Source: Pseudomonadota bacterium
GTDB lineage: Bacteria; Desulfobacterota; Binatia; Binatales; Binataceae
Direction of reading: 5' to 3'
NCBI GenBank assembly: GCA_021325025.1
Contig: JAJPHZ010000033.1
Location: forward strand, 62,001-126,000
DNA: 64,000 nucleotides
The notes under the pieces are model-generated. The model did no database searches. It saw only the letters and a program-made list of their open reading frames with translations, and was not told the origin of the DNA. Shown piece by piece: positions 1 to 9,019 of this stretch; positions within the stretch are counted from its first letter, which is position 1, and every line of letters begins with the position of its first letter. The position numbers and the translations under genes were made by a program.

Positions 1-140
1 TCGGTGGTGATGGTTTGCGCCGATACCGGCGCCACTGCCAGCGCGAAGCCGCCCGCCAGGCTGCCCACAACGAAAGCCCGGCGCGACAGTCGCGGCGTCG
101 CCGCCGAGTTCGACGGCCGATCGTTGTCTGCTGCGTCCAT
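1..140 (-). CDS. Dienelactone hydrolase family protein, N-terminal part (runs off the window)
   Basis: Only the first 46 codons are inside the window, read leftwards from an ATG at 138-140. They encode a polar stretch, a twin-arginine (R20-R21) followed by AFVVGSLAGGFALAV, and a likely signal-peptidase site at VSA41-Q42, so the product should be exported through Tat. The segment LSRRAFVVGSLAGGFALAV followed by APVSAQT resembles the leader of exported dienelactone hydrolase (carboxymethylenebutenolidase-like) proteins. That family match is from memory of the leader only; the catalytic Cys/Asp/His domain lies outside the window, so the product name is tentative. It is divergent from the cytochrome c peroxidase gene. 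Confidence 0.5.
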   Translation of the reverse strand, partial: MDAADNDRPSNSAATPRLSRRAFVVGSLAGGFALAVAPVSAQTITT

Positions 141-279
141 GACGTCAATGCCCTCCCTAAAATGGCCGATTATCTGACGAACATACCCGCGCCTTGGTGC
201 TGGCAAAATCCGGCCGCGGGCAGCGCGCACAAAACTTCACTCCACTCAATTGGAGCAAAGATGGTGCGAAATAAATTCA

Positions 280-307
280 TTGACACGAATCATTAGCGGG
301 CAATAAT
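280..307 (+). promoter_or_regulatory. Candidate sigma70 promoter for the cytochrome c peroxidase operon
   Basis: A perfect -35 hexamer TTGACA (280-285) is followed after 16 bases by AATAAT (302-307), five of six matches to the -10 consensus. It sits in a locally AT-rich stretch about 60 bases before the start codon. No other good promoter is visible in this gap. Confidence 0.5.
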
Positions 308-315
308 TATTCTCA
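301..315. promoter_or_regulatory. Fur-box-like palindrome overlapping the -10 element
   Basis: The 15-mer CAATAATTATTCTCA matches the 7-1-7 Fur consensus TGATAATNATTATCA at 11 of 14 informative positions and overlaps the candidate -10 box. This position would suit repression by a Fur-family protein. It is a sequence match only; AT-rich DNA gives such matches by chance. Confidence 0.25.
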
Positions 316-366
316 TCCGTTTCGCCTCACGCGTTCACGGCAGATCGGCTAACTGAGGTGCCCGCC

Positions 367-1683
367 ATGTCGAACGCTCGGATACTGCTCTGGTGCCTGC
401 TGGTCGGCTCTTTGATTGTCAGTGCGGATTCCTTCGCCGCAGGGCCGGCGGAATTCGATGCCAACAGTCCGCTGGCCGCGCCACGCTCGCTCGATCAGAT
501 TGGCTTTCCGCACCAGCTCTATGGCTGGCTCATCCCGCCCGACAATCCCCAGAGGCCGCCCAAAATCGCGCTGGGCAAGCAGTTGTTCTTCGACAAGCGC
601 CTGTCAGAAGACAACAGCGAGGCTTGCGCCAGTTGCCACAATCCGGCCAAAGGCTTCACCGACCAACAGCCCACCTCCGAGGGAATCCATAATCAGTTCG
701 GGCAGCGCAACGCTCCCACCGTGCTCAACGCGGCGTTCAACGTACTGCAATTTTGGGACGGACGCGAGCCGACGCTGGAGGAGCAGGCCAAGGATCCAAT
801 CGTCAATCCGATCGAGATGGGAATGAAGAACTTCGACGAAGTAGTGGCGAAGGTGGAAGGCATTCCCGAATACCAGGCTGAATTCAAGGAAGTGTTCGGC
901 GGCCCGGTGACGATCCGTGCTATCCAGCAGGCGATCGCCGCCTACGAACGCACACAGGTCAGTTTCAACACGCCCTTCGACCGCTTCATGGCTGGCGATC
1001 AAAACGCGATCAGCGAGCAGGCCAAACGCGGATGGTCGCTGTTCAACGGCAAGGGGCGATGTATGTCGTGTCACGGCGTCAACCCCACGCAGCCGCTGTT
1101 CACCGACAATCGTTTCCACAACATCGGGGTGTCGGCGCACAAGTCTGACTTCGTGCCGCTTGCGCGCAGGGCGCTGGCAATCCTGGCCCGTGGCGGCGGC
1201 GCCCAGCAACTGGACGAACTTGCGATTCAGACCGACATGAGCGGACTGGGCCGCTTCCTGGTGACCAAGGACCCGCACGATATCGGCGCCTTCCGCACGA
1301 TGGGTCTGCGCAATCTGCTCGTCACCCAGCCCTACTTTCACGACGGCTCGCAGGCCACGCTGTGGGACGTGGTGGACCATTACAACAAGGGCGGCGTGCA
1401 GAATCCGTTTCTGGACGGCGGCATCGTACCGTTGGGGCTGACCGAACCCGAGATCGACGATTTGGTGGCGTTCATGGCCACCCTGACCAGTCCCGAGTAC
1501 GCCCGTGCGGCGCAGGCCGAATATCGCGCGCAGTTGAGACGCTCGCGCACCGATCGCCCGCAGCGCGACACGGCGGCGGCGATGGGACTCAAGGGGCGTA
1601 ACGGCCCTGGACTGGGCGGACCGTTCGGCGATATCGGACCCGATCAGATGGCGGAAAATCCGGCGCTGCTGGGCGGTCCGTAA
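367..1683 (+). CDS. Di-heme cytochrome c peroxidase family protein (CcpA/MauG type)
   Basis: This 438-residue protein has an N-terminal signal peptide (hydrophobic LLWCLLVGSLIV, cleavage near FAA) and two c-type heme motifs, C87ASCH91 and C232MSCH236, in the order and spacing of bacterial di-heme peroxidases. Family members reduce H2O2 in the periplasm with electrons from small cytochromes, or act as MauG-like oxidases. The ATG at 367 is preferred over the GTG at 358 because GAGGTG (355-360) gives proper Shine-Dalgarno spacing. The C-terminal extension rich in Arg and Gly after the second domain is not part of the core fold. The next two genes encode a Tat-exported phosphoesterase and a monoheme cytochrome c, so a shared periplasmic electron-transfer role is likely. 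Peroxidase versus MauG-like activity cannot be decided here. Confidence 0.9.
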   Translation: MSNARILLWCLLVGSLIVSADSFAAGPAEFDANSPLAAPRSLDQIGFPHQLYGWLIPPDNPQRPPKIALGKQLFFDKRLSEDNSEACASCHNPAKGFTDQQPTSEGIHNQFGQRNAPTVLNAAFNVLQFWDGREPTLEEQAKDPIVNPIEMGMKNFDEVVAKVEGIPEYQAEFKEVFGGPVTIRAIQQAIAAYERTQVSFNTPFDRFMAGDQNAISEQAKRGWSLFNGKGRCMSCHGVNPTQPLFTDNRFHNIGVSAHKSDFVPLARRALAILARGGGAQQLDELAIQTDMSGLGRFLVTKDPHDIGAFRTMGLRNLLVTQPYFHDGSQATLWDVVDHYNKGGVQNPFLDGGIVPLGLTEPEIDDLVAFMATLTSPEYARAAQAEYRAQLRRSRTDRPQRDTAAAMGLKGRNGPGLGGPFGDIGPDQMAENPALLGGP

Positions 1684-1724
1684 TCCCGTTGATCGTCCGC
1701 TTGCAATCACGCCCGAGGTGGACC

Positions 1725-2873
1725 ATGGCAGTTCGGCACAAAAGTGTTGAGACCAAGTACATGGAGCAGCGCGACAGGACGCTGCGCGCGCTGGCGCGGC
1801 TTAATCGCCGCGCCTTTCTCAAGGTCGCCGCGGCCAGCGCCGGCGCCGTGCTGGCCAAGGGCCTGATGCCGCCGCACAGCTTTCAGCTCATCGAGTTTGC
1901 CGACGCAGCGACCGACCGAAGCTTCGGCACGGTCGGCAAACAGGGCAGCACGCCGTTTCGTATCGCCTACATCTCCGACAGCCATCTCTATGAGCGCACG
2001 CTCAACCAGCGCTTCATCCGCGCCGCCGTGCGCGCCGTGCAGGACGTCAACGCGCTCGACCCACAGCCCGACTTCGTGCTGTACGGTGGTGACCTGGCGC
2101 AACTGGGCAGCCGCGGGCAGCTTGAGTTGGGCCGCCAGATTCTCGCCGAACTCAAGGCGCCGGTTAAGATGATGGTCGGCGAGCACGACTGGTTCCTCGA
2201 CATGGGCCAGGCCTGGCAGGAGATGTTCGGTCCGCCCAATTACTCGTTCGACTGGAAGGGCGTGCACTTCGTGGTGCTGATGAGCGTGCACGAAAAGGAT
2301 TTCTGGACCGCGCGCAAGATGACGCCGGAGCAGCGGATGCAGACCGTGGCAGGACTCGACAACCCGATTCAGTCGCGCTTCGAGGTCGGCGACGAGGAGC
2401 GCAAATGGCTGGCCGAAGACCTGTCCAAGGTGCCGCACACCACGCCGCTGGTCGTGTTCTCGCATTCGCCGCTATACAAATACTATCGCCCCTGGAACTT
2501 CTGGACCGAGGACGCCGAGCAGGTGCAGGCGCTGCTGCAGCCCTTCAGCAACGTCACCGTGATCCACGGCCATACGCACCAGATGCTGTTCAACCGTATC
2601 GGCAACATCAACTTCTACGGGATGCTGTCCACGGCATGGCCGTGGCCGTATGCGCCGCAGGGATTGCCGGCGCTGACGATCCAGATGAATCGCGCCGATC
2701 CCTTCGACCAGCTCGACGGATGCGGCGACGGACAGTTCACGATGCGCGCCGACGGGTTGGTCGACACCATCTACGGTCTGTGGGATCGCAACCCGGTGTC
2801 GGTGCCGGCCGGCTACCTGGTTTCGGGCGGCAAGACCGATCGGCCGCCCGCGCCGCAATTCGCCAGCTACTGA
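1725..2873 (+). CDS. Tat-exported calcineurin-like metallophosphoesterase
   Basis: The 382-residue product starts with a twin-arginine signal (NRRAFLK, R28-R29, then a hydrophobic Ala-rich stretch). The calcineurin-like di-metal motifs follow in order: SDSH (D85, H87), YGGD (D123), GEHD (H154, a variant of GNHD), FSHSPLY and GHTH. The enzyme therefore probably hydrolyses a phosphate mono- or diester in the periplasm. The start at 1725 is chosen because GAGGTGG lies 4-10 bases upstream; longer in-frame starts lack this. It is 41 bases after the cytochrome c peroxidase and 43 bases before the cytochrome c gene, consistent with one transcript. The substrate is unknown. Confidence 0.85.
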   Translation: MAVRHKSVETKYMEQRDRTLRALARLNRRAFLKVAAASAGAVLAKGLMPPHSFQLIEFADAATDRSFGTVGKQGSTPFRIAYISDSHLYERTLNQRFIRAAVRAVQDVNALDPQPDFVLYGGDLAQLGSRGQLELGRQILAELKAPVKMMVGEHDWFLDMGQAWQEMFGPPNYSFDWKGVHFVVLMSVHEKDFWTARKMTPEQRMQTVAGLDNPIQSRFEVGDEERKWLAEDLSKVPHTTPLVVFSHSPLYKYYRPWNFWTEDAEQVQALLQPFSNVTVIHGHTHQMLFNRIGNINFYGMLSTAWPWPYAPQGLPALTIQMNRADPFDQLDGCGDGQFTMRADGLVDTIYGLWDRNPVSVPAGYLVSGGKTDRPPAPQFASY

Positions 2874-2916
2874 ACGCGCCGCGCCGCCGGCGTCTTGACC
2901 CTTGAAGGTAAAAGCC

Positions 2917-3708
<792 letters not shown>

Positions 3709-3720
3709 GCGCTGTTGGGC

Positions 3721-4647
3721 TCAATGGCGGGCGTGCGGGTCCGGCCCCGACCATCGCGCGCAGACCTGGCATTCACTCGCTTCGGCGCCCGTTCCGCTCT
3801 CCGCCCGGATGCGATCCTCGTCGGTCTGATACTGGGGTGTATCCAAGCGCGCCGTGCGCGTGTCGGCTCCGGCGAAGGCTTCCAGCTTCCAGGTTTCCTC
3901 CGCCGACCATACGAACGGCAGCATCTTGATCGACCCCGCAGTGCTCAGCGACACGAACGCGTCCAGCGCCTCGCGCAGGATCCGGCGCTGGAGTTCGGGG
4001 TCGCGCGGCTTGCCCGTGGTATGGCCCAGCGGGTAGTCGAGAAACGCGGCACGCGGCGGATTGACCGCGCGGGTTATGTCCAGCGCGCTGGTCATACAAA
4101 GAGTAGGAATACCGGCGGCCTCGGCGTGGCGGGCGATCAGTCCGACGGACTGATGGCATACGGGTCAGACCGGGACCAGCAGCGCGAGGTCCGCGCGCTC
4201 GGCCAGCAGCCGCTCGGTGATGCGCGGCGCCAGCTCCTCGCGCACCCGGCGCGATGAGTAGATGCCGCCCATGAAGGTGTAGGCGTGGTCGCACAACTCG
4301 CCGACCAATCCCTCGGCTACCAGCGCGCGCAGCGTGTCAATCGGAAAGACGACGTTGGGGTCGGCGCGCGCGTCGGTCTTGTCGTAGGCGAAATGCGTGA
4401 TGCGCAAATCCTGCGTGTGTACATGCCTGGGTATCGCACGCAAGCTGGCGTCGTCCTTGTGATGGAACGCGACCTGACCGCTTACGTAGATTCCCCCCGA
4501 CGCGACCAGCGCCAGGCGCGAGCGCGCCAGCGGCTTGCGCAGCGCCTGCCACGGCGGCGGCCCGGCGTTGGTCACCCATTGATAGGGTTTGTACCCCAGA
4601 CGCACATATTGTTGCGTTATCCGCGGTATGTATTCGACCGGTCCCAT
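3721..4647 (-). CDS. Selenoprotein of the glycine/sarcosine/betaine reductase B family (in-frame UGA = Sec161)
   Basis: Two minus-strand reading frames (start to 4168 and 4164 to 3721) lie in the same phase and are separated only by a TGA at 4165-4167. Read through as selenocysteine they form one 308-residue protein with LLVPV-U161-PVCHQSVGL at the junction, and family-like sequence continues on both sides (VVFPIDTLR and FMGGIYSSRR before; ALDITRAVNPPRA and DYPLGHT after). The GrdB/PrdB-related family uses Sec or Cys at this place in a redox active site. A perfect hairpin sits just 3' of the UGA. The ATG at 4647 is preferred over a TTG two codons upstream; neither has a clear ribosome site. 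The C-terminal tail ends with a CQVC motif. The reaction of this short stand-alone branch is not known. It converges with the cytochrome operon. Confidence 0.88.
4136..4154 (-). promoter_or_regulatory. bSECIS-like hairpin of the GrdB-family selenoprotein
   Basis: The stem AUCAGUCC/GGACUGAU (8 bp, perfect) closes a GUC loop and begins 10 bases after the UGA in the mRNA, so the apical loop lies about 18 bases downstream and starts with G. This agrees with the published bacterial SECIS rules (loop 16-37 bases after UGA, a G among its first two bases). The hairpin is inside the coding sequence, as in other bacteria. Confidence 0.7.
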
Positions 4648-4764
4648 CGACAATATTTAATTGACTGCACCATATTGACGGCGCTTTTGACGGTCAAGCG
4701 ATGCAAGACGGCGGGGACTTTCGCAGCGCCCGGCGCAGCGGCCGCGACGTTACACCCTGTGAAA

Positions 4765-4786
4765 GGTCGAGGCTGCCACTTCGACC
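4765..4786 (-). terminator. Weak hairpin after the DUF1329 gene
   Basis: On the minus strand GGTCGA and TCGACC form a 6-bp stem with a 10-base loop directly after the DUF1329 stop codon and are followed by TTTC. The short U tract makes it a weak candidate for an intrinsic terminator. The rest of the gap up to 4647 shows nothing recognisable. Confidence 0.25.
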
Positions 4787-4789
4787 GAC

Positions 4790-6076
4790 TCATTGCATAA
4801 CCTCGGCCAGCCCTGAGGGCAGCGTAAATTTGCCGACATCGTAATACTTGCGGGGCACGTTGGAATTGACGGCAGTTATGGATTGCAATCCAATGCTGGC
4901 GTGATCATTCTGCAGGTCGTACATGTTGATGTAGCCCGCGCTCGTGGCATAGACACCGCCACCGGGCACGGGTATAGGTGTTCTGAATCCGATCTCCACT
5001 TTCCACAGCTTCATATTGGCGTCATATGATTCATTTTCAATTTGACTGTAGAATTCCTTATCTACGTAATAGATCTTTTTTCCGTAGCAGTAGCCGGCTG
5101 CCATGGACGTCACACGCTTCTCCTCCAACACCCACACGTCGCGCACTTGCCACTTGACGTCTGAAGCCGCCTTGGGCCAATAAAAGCCCGGCTGGTACCA
5201 GTCGTTGGTATCCTTGAACGTCCTGCCCTCGGCGCCTGGCGGAGCCCAGGCGGCGAGAATCTTTTTCTCTCCCAACAGCGTGGCCTGGTCGATGGTAGGC
5301 GGCAGCGGCACCGGCGATATATCGTCGTTTACGAAATCGCTTCCCTGCAGCGGTGCGCAGCGGGCGGCGGTCGTAAGCCTGAGCGAGCGGCGTAACGAGG
5401 GGAGAAAGGTGTAAAAGTCGGGAAATCTCTCCACATCATCGTATTGCAGTTGCAAGGCCGTCGTATACTTTGATTGTTCGGGTATTAACAGTTCATTGAA
5501 GAACGAGAAGTATATACCCGAGGCCTCAGGGTTTGTGACGTTCCACCCGATATCGCTGACATGCGAGAGCCGGTGAAACACGACGATGAGCTCCTGGTAA
5601 CTGACATCGTCGAAGCGATCTATGATGTGGCCCGAAGATTCAGCGGTATATTGAACGGCCGGAGTGTAATTGTAGTATAAGTCGTACAGTAATTCCTCTC
5701 CGGCCAGAGGTCCGTTTGGCTTTGCGAAAGGCTCGCCGGCCACGTAGTTGTCGAGCGCATAACCACCGTTGGGAAGGCGGCGCAACTTCACCTGTGAGCC
5801 ATACTTCTCCGTGTCCTGCCAGAACTTCGGCGGCAGCGGATATGACAGTGTCGGACCGACTTCAAGCATCGCCTCATCGGGCACCTTCCAATGATATTTG
5901 CCGCCGAGCAGAGCCTGGTACCCAATGCTCAAGTAATCCCTGTACTGCTGCCAGTTGCGGAGGGTTATTTTTGTGCCCACGGGAACCGGGCTTTGCGCAT
6001 TGCGGGCAAGCGCCACTCCGCTCGTCGCCGCTACCAGCATCGTCAGGACGATCCATCTGGCTATTGTGCGAGTCAC
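4790..6076 (-). CDS. DUF1329 family exported protein
   Basis: The 428-residue product has a signal peptide (IVLTMLVAATSGVALA) and the overall pattern of DUF1329 proteins, which are beta-rich outer-membrane or periplasmic proteins often found with lipid, sterol or aromatic catabolism and RND transporters; their function is unsettled. Recognisable blocks include the segment PVGTKITLRNWQQY near the N terminus and WYQPGFYWPK, WVLEEKRV and CYGKKIYYVDKE in the C-terminal half. A GTG start is used: GGAGG lies at 6083-6087, six bases upstream. The coding sequence uses visibly more AT-ending codons than its neighbours, for example around 5020-5090, which may point to separate acquisition. No partner genes are adjacent. 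Confidence 0.8.
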   Translation of the reverse strand: MTRTIARWIVLTMLVAATSGVALARNAQSPVPVGTKITLRNWQQYRDYLSIGYQALLGGKYHWKVPDEAMLEVGPTLSYPLPPKFWQDTEKYGSQVKLRRLPNGGYALDNYVAGEPFAKPNGPLAGEELLYDLYYNYTPAVQYTAESSGHIIDRFDDVSYQELIVVFHRLSHVSDIGWNVTNPEASGIYFSFFNELLIPEQSKYTTALQLQYDDVERFPDFYTFLPSLRRSLRLTTAARCAPLQGSDFVNDDISPVPLPPTIDQATLLGEKKILAAWAPPGAEGRTFKDTNDWYQPGFYWPKAASDVKWQVRDVWVLEEKRVTSMAAGYCYGKKIYYVDKEFYSQIENESYDANMKLWKVEIGFRTPIPVPGGGVYATSAGYINMYDLQNDHASIGLQSITAVNSNVPRKYYDVGKFTLPSGLAEVMQ

Positions 6077-6228
6077 GACGCACCTCCGTGGTGGTGGTTC
6101 GTTACTGTTGCGGTCATTAATGGGACTTGGAATCGGTCATCTTCCGGCGGGATGTTGCCAAGCCGGCGTCATCGACCCTCGGACAATTCCCGGGCGGGGT
6201 TGAGGCCGCCATTGCAGTGATCGAAAGG

Positions 6229-6663
6229 TTACCTTTCCTCGTCTTGTTGGCCAGCCGAGCCGGTCCGCGAGACTCGCGTGCTTGTCGCTTCGGGGCCCTT
6301 CCAGTCGCTCCCGATCCCGATCGCCGCGAGCATCAACGGCTCTTCGCCGACGTCGCGGCTGATGTGTCCCTTGCTGCCGATGTCGTCGGCGAGCAGGAGG
6401 TCGCCGGTCCGCAGGCGCTGCTGATGGCCCAGGGACGTGACGATCTCGAGCTCTCCCCGCAGGACCACCAGGAACTGCCGCCGGGGGGCATTGTGCAGAC
6501 CGGCGTCGGGCTTTCGGCCGACGAACTCTCCCACACCCATCGTCGTGGTGGGGATATCGTTCAATCCGCGGACGGCGCCGGCAGAGGTTTGGCGGACCGG
6601 CAACACCAGGGGTGCCAGATGCGTCTGGCCGGCAGCGTCTCCGTACAGGTGAAAAGAGGCCAT
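6229..6663 (-). CDS. Cupin-domain protein
   Basis: The 144-residue protein begins MASFHLYGDAAG, with GGAG eight bases upstream of the ATG; longer in-frame ORF extensions overlap the preceding SDR and are not supported. The middle shows a single small cupin barrel: FLVVLRGELEIVTS followed by LRTGDLLLADD, the usual conserved glycine turns. The metal-binding His/Glu set is incomplete to the eye (H54 in LHNAPRRQF, E-x-E in GELEI), so metal binding is uncertain. It is last in a four-gene minus-strand operon with two amidohydrolases and an SDR and may bind a small intermediate or act as an isomerase. Confidence 0.75.
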   Translation of the reverse strand: MASFHLYGDAAGQTHLAPLVLPVRQTSAGAVRGLNDIPTTTMGVGEFVGRKPDAGLHNAPRRQFLVVLRGELEIVTSLGHQQRLRTGDLLLADDIGSKGHISRDVGEEPLMLAAIGIGSDWKGPEATSTRVSRTGSAGQQDEER

Positions 6664-6713
6664 TGGTTGCACTCCGATGTCGTCGGGCCTTGTGCGGGGG
6701 GAACCGGCCCATC

Positions 6714-7523
6714 CTACTGCTTCCCCCGTGCACCGGCGCGGGCCGCGGACGCGGGCATCGCTACGGTGGCGCCGCCGTCGACGGGCAATGTGACGCCCGT
6801 GATGTACGCCGCTTCGTCGCTGCACAGGAAGAGCACGGCATGGGCGATGTCCCACGCGTTTCCCATCCTGCCCAGCAGGTTCAGACGGGCTCGAGTCTGG
6901 TCGTCGACGCGGCCAATCGATTCCTGCAACGGCGTCGCGATCATGCCCGGCAGGACGGCGTTCACCCGCACGTTGTGCCGCCCGTACTCACCGGCCAGGT
7001 CGACGGTCAGGCCAAGTTGCGCCGCCTTGGAGACGCAGTAGGCGGGGTGGGTGGTACCTGTGTCGCGGATTGCCGCAACCGAACTGATGTTGACGACCGA
7101 CCCGCCGCCGCGCGCGATCAGCGCCGGGATCGCGTACTTGCAAGCCATGAACGAGCCCCTGAGATTGACACTCATGACGCTCTCGTAGAGCTCGAGGGAG
7201 GTTTCCGTGATTGGCACGTGCGGCGAGATCGCGGCGTTGTTGACCAGGATGTCGAGGCCGCCGAAGTTCTCCACCGCCGCCTTCACCATCGCCTCGCAAT
7301 CCGCCGGTCGCGAGACGTCGCCGACAAAGACGGCACCGTTTCCGCGGTGCTCTTGAATGGCACGCAGCGTGGCTTCGGCGCGCTCGGCCACCTTGTCGAC
7401 CACAAGCACCGACGCCCCCTCGCGTCCCAGCACCACCGAGATGGCCTGGCCGATGCCAATGCCCGATGCGCCGGATCCGGCGCCGGCCACGATCGCCGCC
7501 TTGCCTTGCAGCCGACCGCTCAT
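6714..7523 (-). CDS. Short-chain dehydrogenase/reductase (SDR)
   Basis: A classical 269-residue SDR: glycine-rich nucleotide site GAGSGASGIGIG (residues 14-25), NNAA (95-98), catalytic Ser near 147-148 and Y162-x3-K166 (YCVSK). It should oxidise an alcohol or reduce a ketone with NAD(P). It follows the second amidohydrolase by 24 bases and precedes the cupin by 50 bases. The ATG has AGAGG close upstream. It is clearly related to the SDR encoded at 11720-12517 on the other side of the TetR gene (both share a long GAGS-type loop and VDK after strand beta2), suggesting duplicated functions in one regulon. Confidence 0.92.
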   Translation of the reverse strand: MSGRLQGKAAIVAGAGSGASGIGIGQAISVVLGREGASVLVVDKVAERAEATLRAIQEHRGNGAVFVGDVSRPADCEAMVKAAVENFGGLDILVNNAAISPHVPITETSLELYESVMSVNLRGSFMACKYAIPALIARGGGSVVNISSVAAIRDTGTTHPAYCVSKAAQLGLTVDLAGEYGRHNVRVNAVLPGMIATPLQESIGRVDDQTRARLNLLGRMGNAWDIAHAVLFLCSDEAAYITGVTLPVDGGATVAMPASAARAGARGKQ

Positions 7524-7547
7524 TGCCTCTCCATCCTCGCGCTCGAT

Positions 7548-8984
7548 TCAGAGCATCAAGGCCTCGGCTGCTTCCTTTTCGATCGCGGTTTGGGTGAAAA
7601 ACTCCGGATTGAGCGACGCGTAAAAGCGCAACGGATTGATGAAGACGAAGTCGCGCAACTGATCCGCATCCAGAATGCCTCGTTCGACCAGTTCGAACGC
7701 CTCCTCCAAGGGCTGGTCGAACCGGGGCACGTCCCAATGCCCGAGGTCGGAGGCAAAGAAGGCGGGGACCAGCGTCCCGAGAGGCGTGATGCGGGGATCG
7801 AAGGCGACGCTTACCAACCGGTCGCCGGCCTCACAGCCCCAATAGAAGTTGGTGCAGAACCGGTCACGGATGTCCTCCACGCAGGCGATCTCCGCCGCGA
7901 GAAAGTCGTCGCGCACGCGGGTCATGCCGCCTGTGCCGCCGCTGAGCTGCTCGGCCGAGTAGCGCGCAAGACCGGGGTCGCTTTCCACCAGCAGCCTGAC
8001 GAGCAGTTCCTTGTCCATGTTGCGGGGGTTGAGCCGGGCAATCGCCGCGCCGCCGCGTTTGAGCCAGTTGTCAACCAGGCTGAGGTAGATCTGCACGCCG
8101 ATCGCCGCGCCGCCTTCGAGCAGCGCCAGCCGCAGGCGGGGGAAGCGTGCGGTCACTCCGCCCAGGAACAGCGACTTCACCAGCGCACCTCCGGCGGCCG
8201 CGAAGTGACCGATCTGATTGAACACAAAGTTGGAAATCGACGCCCGGTCGCTGGCGCCGATACCAGCGGTGTGTGCCGCCAGGGGCAGCCCCAGTTCGAT
8301 CGCCTTGGCCCACACGGCGTCATAGTCGTAGAGGCTGTCGATGCCGAACGTGTCGACCCATCCTCGGGTTTCCCACTCCGGAACCCGAACGTCCGCCCAC
8401 CGATCGTTGGCCGGCCACGGCGCACCCGGCAGCGGGCGGTGCACGTGGCTGGCGATCAGCGCCACCTTCGACCCCAGGCCCTTGGCGTGCTCCAGCGCCG
8501 CTATCGCTTCGTCGGGGCTGTTCATCGGAACCAGCGCCGCTACGGTGAACCGGTCACCATAAGCCCGGTATTGCTCGGCCATGAACTCGTTGTAGAGACG
8601 ACACAGCGTCACGCGCTGCTCGTCGTCGAGCAGCTGCAGGAGCGCAATGCCCATCGTCGGATAGAGCACCGCAAAGTCGATGCCCGCCTCACCCAGACGG
8701 TCATGGTAACGCCTGGGGGAGGTGACGGTGGCGTAGTACTCGGTGCTCGACGGCACGTGCCAGGAGTGCGGCAGTATCCCGCCCTCACGGCGCTCCGCCA
8801 TCGAGAGATCTTCGATCATCCGACCCCGCTTGAGCATTCCCTTGATGAGCGCGCCGTGACCTTTGTCGCGGACGAAGTCGATGAACACCGGCAGCATTTC
8901 GACGATGTGACCGTCGCCGTCCAACACGGGATGGCCCAACTGCTTTCGAATCCGAGCCGAGCGCGATCCCGACTGGGTCCTCAC
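7548..8984 (-). CDS. Amidohydrolase family (TIM-barrel metal-dependent hydrolase)
   Basis: The 478-residue protein resembles the amidohydrolase-2 class that includes decarboxylases such as ACMSD and gamma-resorcylate decarboxylase. Visible elements are DGDGHIVE near residue 23 (the D-x-H metal site), LPLAAHTAGIG (metal His in the barrel), FPRLRLALLEGG and the C-terminal SDLGHWDVP (metal Asp). The GTG at 8984 lies 36 bases after the upstream amidohydrolase; GGGGAG is present but rather far (about 12 bases), so the start could differ slightly. The pair of different amidohydrolases followed by an SDR and a cupin suggests hydrolytic or decarboxylating steps on a cyclic compound; the substrate is unknown. 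Confidence 0.87.
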   Translation of the reverse strand: MRTQSGSRSARIRKQLGHPVLDGDGHIVEMLPVFIDFVRDKGHGALIKGMLKRGRMIEDLSMAERREGGILPHSWHVPSSTEYYATVTSPRRYHDRLGEAGIDFAVLYPTMGIALLQLLDDEQRVTLCRLYNEFMAEQYRAYGDRFTVAALVPMNSPDEAIAALEHAKGLGSKVALIASHVHRPLPGAPWPANDRWADVRVPEWETRGWVDTFGIDSLYDYDAVWAKAIELGLPLAAHTAGIGASDRASISNFVFNQIGHFAAAGGALVKSLFLGGVTARFPRLRLALLEGGAAIGVQIYLSLVDNWLKRGGAAIARLNPRNMDKELLVRLLVESDPGLARYSAEQLSGGTGGMTRVRDDFLAAEIACVEDIRDRFCTNFYWGCEAGDRLVSVAFDPRITPLGTLVPAFFASDLGHWDVPRFDQPLEEAFELVERGILDADQLRDFVFINPLRFYASLNPEFFTQTAIEKEAAEALML

Positions 8985-9019
8985 CGACGCTTCAATCTCC
9001 CCGACCGTCTGCTGGCGAC

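Noticed and set aside
604..1710. Long minus-strand ORF opposite the cytochrome c peroxidase
   Set aside because: It is a shadow on high-GC coding sequence, with no ribosome site or recognisable domain.
4165..4653. Separate 162-residue gene ending at TGA 4165
   Set aside because: The family sequence continues across the TGA in phase; treated as selenocysteine.
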